This document shows positions 59,360 through 60,000 of a stretch of DNA of 60,000 nucleotides, piece after piece. The position numbers and the translations under genes are program-made. Each line of letters starts with the position of its first letter. Positions within the stretch are counted from its first letter, which is position 1. This stretch comes from Bolinopsis microptera (lineage: Eukaryota > Ctenophora > Tentaculata > Lobata > Bolinopsidae), in assembly GCF_026151205.1 (NCBI RefSeq), contig NC_087072.1, positions 9,795,669 through 9,855,668 of the forward strand, in the 5' to 3' direction. The notes beneath the pieces are model-generated. The model had not been told where the DNA came from. It searched no databases and saw only the letters and a list, made by a program, of their open reading frames with translations.

Positions 59360-60000
59360 AATGCCTATAATGTGATCCGAAAGCGTGCACCAACAGTTAT
59401 ACCAGTCACCAGTCACCAGTGCCACGGGATCACGAAAGAACACAAAAATCGGTCCTCATTACCTGCTTATGGAACCAGTGGCGAAATTAGCACACGAAAG
59501 TAGGGAGGTAATTAAACTAAAACTAATTAATGAGCAGAGGGAGTGCGCGCTCATACACATCAGAGTGGAGAAACTGCAAAACAACATATGCTGCGTGCAC
59601 GTGCAGAGGCTAAGGACAGAAGTTAACCAGCTATATTAAAAGGAGCATGGCACGGTGTACTGGGAGAACTCAAGACACTAATCTGAGTTGGCATGACTAA
59701 TTGTTGCGAAACCTTCATAGAGGAACAGGAGATTTTGTTTTTTATACATTGTATTTTTTGTAAAAATCATCTTTACTTGGTGAACGATATATATAATACA
59801 CTTTATGAGAATAAGTATTATTTGATATCTTCGATTGACATCTCGTATACTCTTATTCTCGGTAGACCTTTTCAACTCACAATAATTTGCAATAAGTCAC
59901 CACAATCATAAGTCATAACCAAAGTTATAAACGAAACAACATCAAAATCGACAAAACAGAAGTTGCAGTCATAGATTTTTCGGTATTTTCGGAATCAGTT
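59360..60000. other. no gene recognised at right end
   Basis: Short frames occur on both strands (59385-59639, 59678-59911) with no known domain. No repeats stand out. Exons of a gene continuing beyond the window cannot be excluded. Confidence 0.35.

Overview
The window looks like invertebrate metazoan nuclear DNA. It is AT-rich, and its genes are split into short exons with GT-AG introns of a few hundred bases to several kb. It carries eukaryotic tRNA genes with internal A and B boxes, many short inverted-repeat transposons, a dead LINE, a tRNA-derived SINE and a rhodopsin-type receptor relic. A cnidarian or similarly early-branching marine animal would fit, but the sequence alone does not settle the clade. 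There is no bacterial-style operon structure, CRISPR array or phage.

Three multi-exon genes could be assembled by hand, all on the minus strand. Every exon junction used keeps the reading frame. From left to right they are: a small RCC1-repeat protein (3107-6540, six exons); a six-EF-hand calcium-binding protein of the calbindin/calretinin/secretagogin family (9585-17712, six exons found, start not found); and tyrosine aminotransferase (36316-46498, eleven exons, complete at about 433 residues). Two cysteine-rich exons at 19019-20270 may be the 5' end of the EF-hand gene or a separate gene. Further right are a class A GPCR pseudogene (54757-55745, minus), an unrecognised broken coding-like stretch (55958-56375, plus), one lysine-rich exon of an unidentified gene (57566-57767, minus), and two tandem tRNA-Gly(TCC) copies with a SINE between them.

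Most remaining DNA is mobile or repetitive. The large introns of the EF-hand gene hold several inverted-repeat elements, including a nested pair in which one element sits inside another with a clean 8-bp target duplication. From 20 to 36 kb I see no convincing gene, only a dead LINE, hairpins, minisatellites and short elements. The first TAT intron carries a 1.29-kb element flanked by TTAA.

The most striking structure is a roughly 5.1-kb, nearly perfect inverted repeat (49233-54380). Its two arms are packed with smaller hairpins, an 11-bp minisatellite and many copies of a short motif read GCGCATGTGTGTCA. It is bordered by dispersed GC-rich modules and by inverted copies of a roughly 100-bp MITE. 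One of those MITE copies interrupts the receptor pseudogene just before its seventh membrane helix. It looks like a young foldback-type mobile element and is the best candidate here for something undescribed.
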